Source: Methanosphaera sp. rholeuAM130 (lineage in GTDB: Archaea; Methanobacteriota; Methanobacteria; Methanobacteriales; Methanobacteriaceae). From it: a DNA stretch of 7,813 nt. The translations under genes were made by a program, and so were the position numbers. The notes beneath the pieces are model-generated. The model searched no databases. It was given only the letters and a program-made list of their open reading frames with translations, and had not been told where the DNA came from. This document shows positions 6,528-7,813 of this stretch, in pieces (positions within the stretch are counted from its first letter, which is position 1; the number at the start of each line of letters is the position of its first letter). The stretch spans positions 39,418 through 47,230 of the forward strand of contig MUZY01000199.1 of the NCBI GenBank assembly GCA_003266065.1. The letters are read 5' to 3'.

Positions 6528-7748
6528 TTATAACTGAATAAACTCATCCTTCAACACGTCTTTTGTCTGGTCATCCTTTACAATCATGTGGGTAGCACAG
6601 GATAGGCACGGATCATATGCCCTTATAACGTGAGGTGCATATTTATGGTGGAATCCTTCAGTAGCTATTCCCATTGTCGGTATATTCCATGTCGTTGGAA
6701 CGATTGCCCTGTAATCGCTGATATATCCTTCCGGTGATATCTTAACGCTATGTATGTTTGTTCCGCGTGGTCCTTCTATTACTCCCACTCCCAGTTTATC
6801 TGTTCCTTCCAAGGTGTATTTTGCCATGGTCTGTGCAGATGGATCCACCTTGTCGATAAGTTCAACTATCCTATTTGCTGAGGTTATCATTTCATTGGCT
6901 CTTGCTATGTGTTGGGCTTTGACCCCCTTTACCTTATAGTTGCGGAATTTATTTGCTCTTGCCCGCGGACCGGTTTCCACAACGTTTCCCTTGTAGAGGG
7001 GTATCTGTGAACAAGCTCTTTTTCCAACGCTTTCATCGTCGTACCAGCTATTCGGCATTATCTCTTCGACTTCATGCAATGATAGATTTGAACGGGAACC
7101 GTAGGTGTTGCTTGTTGCAAGCAGTGGCTGTGAGTGTACTCCAAGATTATCCGGGAAATCCTTGTCCTGTACCAATCCAATAATCTTTTCTACATGTTCT
7201 TCTAAAAGGGGTATCATTCCCCGTACTCTTGTCTTTATCTTGTTGATTGAATTTCTGGTTAGGTTATGAGCCATTCCCCCTATTCTTATGTCGGATGGAT
7301 GGATGCCTTCACCGCCCACTACATCTTCGACGTATTGTGCGGTTTTTCTTATTTTGGAGACGTTTCTAACCACATCGTCATATTCGTCCGCACTTACAAA
7401 GTCCGGTGCTATCAGGAATTGGTGGATTGCATGGCTGTTAATCATGTGTGCCTCCAGACATATTTCCCTTAGTGTGCGTCCGACTTTTGGAACGTCGATT
7501 TTCAATGAATCGTCTATGGCCTCCACCGATGCGAGGGTATGTGTAACTGGACAAACTCCACATATTCTTTGCACTATTACAGGTGCGGATTCCGGTCTTT
7601 TTCCTATGACCATCTTTTCAATTCCACGTACTGGTGTTATACTGAAATATCGTCCTGTCGTAACTATTCCATCTTCATCAACGTCCATTGATAATTCTGC
7701 ATGCCCCTCTTGACGACTTGTAGGGGAAATTACTACAGTTTCACTCAT
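6528..7748 (-). CDS. frhA: Coenzyme F420 hydrogenase, alpha (large, Ni-Fe) subunit
   Basis: FrhA is the catalytic subunit that splits H2. It is a group 3a [NiFe] hydrogenase large subunit of 406 residues. The nickel ligands are in RICGVC (Cys63, Cys66) and in DPCLSCATH near the C-terminus (Cys381, Cys384). The early SRQEGH motif is at 11-16. FrhD should cut after His387 and release a 19-residue tail. All four ligands are cysteine, so this is not the selenocysteine form. The start is the ATG at 7748, because AGGTGA at 7754-7759 stands five bases upstream and the protein then begins MSETVVISPTSRQEGHAEL as in its relatives. An in-frame GTG at 7757 overlaps this site and would add three residues. 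It is the first gene of frhADGB. Confidence 0.97.
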   Translation of the reverse strand: MSETVVISPTSRQEGHAELSMDVDEDGIVTTGRYFSITPVRGIEKMVIGKRPESAPVIVQRICGVCPVTHTLASVEAIDDSLKIDVPKVGRTLREICLEAHMINSHAIHQFLIAPDFVSADEYDDVVRNVSKIRKTAQYVEDVVGGEGIHPSDIRIGGMAHNLTRNSINKIKTRVRGMIPLLEEHVEKIIGLVQDKDFPDNLGVHSQPLLATSNTYGSRSNLSLHEVEEIMPNSWYDDESVGKRACSQIPLYKGNVVETGPRARANKFRNYKVKGVKAQHIARANEMITSANRIVELIDKVDPSAQTMAKYTLEGTDKLGVGVIEGPRGTNIHSVKISPEGYISDYRAIVPTTWNIPTMGIATEGFHHKYAPHVIRAYDPCLSCATHMIVKDDQTKDVLKDEFIQL

Positions 7749-7753
7749 ATTAA

Positions 7754-7759
7754 TCACCT
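7754..7759 (-). promoter_or_regulatory. Strong ribosome binding site of frhA
   Basis: AGGTGA, followed by T, lies five bases before the ATG at 7748. It matches the 16S rRNA 3' end well, as expected for a highly expressed methanogenesis gene, and it excludes the upstream in-frame GTG as start. Confidence 0.75.
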
Positions 7760-7769
7760 ATAAATCTTC

Positions 7770-7789
7770 GTATACTATATAAAATATAC
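7770..7789 (-). promoter_or_regulatory. Probable TATA region of the frh operon
   Basis: The minus strand has TATATTTTATATAG within a GTATA...TATAC inverted repeat (arms 7770-7774 and 7785-7789). Transcription would begin about 25 bases downstream, close to 7755-7760, leaving a very short leader that barely includes the ribosome binding site. A more upstream TATA-like run near 7795-7810 is an alternative. The window ends here, so the promoter may be incomplete. Confidence 0.4.
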
Positions 7790-7813
7790 TTGTCAATAAT
7801 ACTTATTTTTTTT

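Noticed and set aside
7288..7713. 141-codon plus-strand open frame opposite frhA
   Set aside because: It is antisense to a fully conserved hydrogenase large subunit. Its translation is Ser/Thr-rich and has no recognisable domain, as expected of a shadow frame.
7749..7757. GTG at 7757 as the frhA start
   Set aside because: The GTG is part of the ribosome binding site AGGTGA; the ATG at 7748 has correct spacing and matches the usual FrhA N-terminus.

Overview
The window is a piece of a methanogen chromosome from the Methanobacteriales. The strongest marker is a complete frhADGB operon for the F420-reducing [NiFe] hydrogenase. Its protein sequences resemble, from memory, the Methanothermobacter enzyme, and a two-subunit archaeal GMP synthase supports the same placement. 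Methanogen-type Shine-Dalgarno sites (GGTGA or AGGTGA a few bases before ATG) and oligo-T terminators also fit. The DNA is moderately AT-rich with very AT-rich spacers, which suggests a mesophile (Methanobrevibacter, Methanosphaera or Methanobacterium type). I cannot resolve the genus from this sequence.

Layout. Bases 1-130 hold a 21-bp tandem repeat and a short cryptic reading frame but no recognisable gene. Bases 131-739 (minus) encode a DUF447 family protein, probably a flavin-binding split-barrel protein. An AT-rich divergent spacer (740-1045) should carry promoters for DUF447 and for guaAa. Bases 1046-1606 and 1716-2645 (plus) encode the glutaminase and ATP-pyrophosphatase subunits of GMP synthase, followed by an oligo-T terminator. 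Bases 2716-4017 (plus) encode a 433-residue AAA+ ATPase of the DUF815 family. Bases 4018-4234 separate convergent transcripts and contain oligo-T terminators on both strands plus a two-unit tandem repeat of about 35 bp. Bases 4235-7748 (minus) are the operon frhA-frhD-frhG-frhB, with the frhA promoter region at the right edge (7749-7813).

How the genes work together. FrhA (Ni-Fe site), FrhG (iron-sulfur relay) and FrhB (flavin and F420 site) form one cytoplasmic enzyme that uses H2 to reduce coenzyme F420 for methanogenesis from CO2. FrhD is the protease that removes the C-terminal tail of FrhA after nickel insertion. GuaAa makes ammonia from glutamine and GuaAb uses it to aminate XMP to GMP. 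The DUF447 protein and the AAA+ ATPase have no obvious link to these neighbours.

I see no RNA gene, CRISPR array, insertion sequence or origin. Most of the window is conserved core metabolism. The least explained parts are the AAA+ ATPase, the two short tandem repeats, the long frhD-frhG gap and the FrhB C-terminal tail. I did not find convincing evidence of a new multi-gene system.
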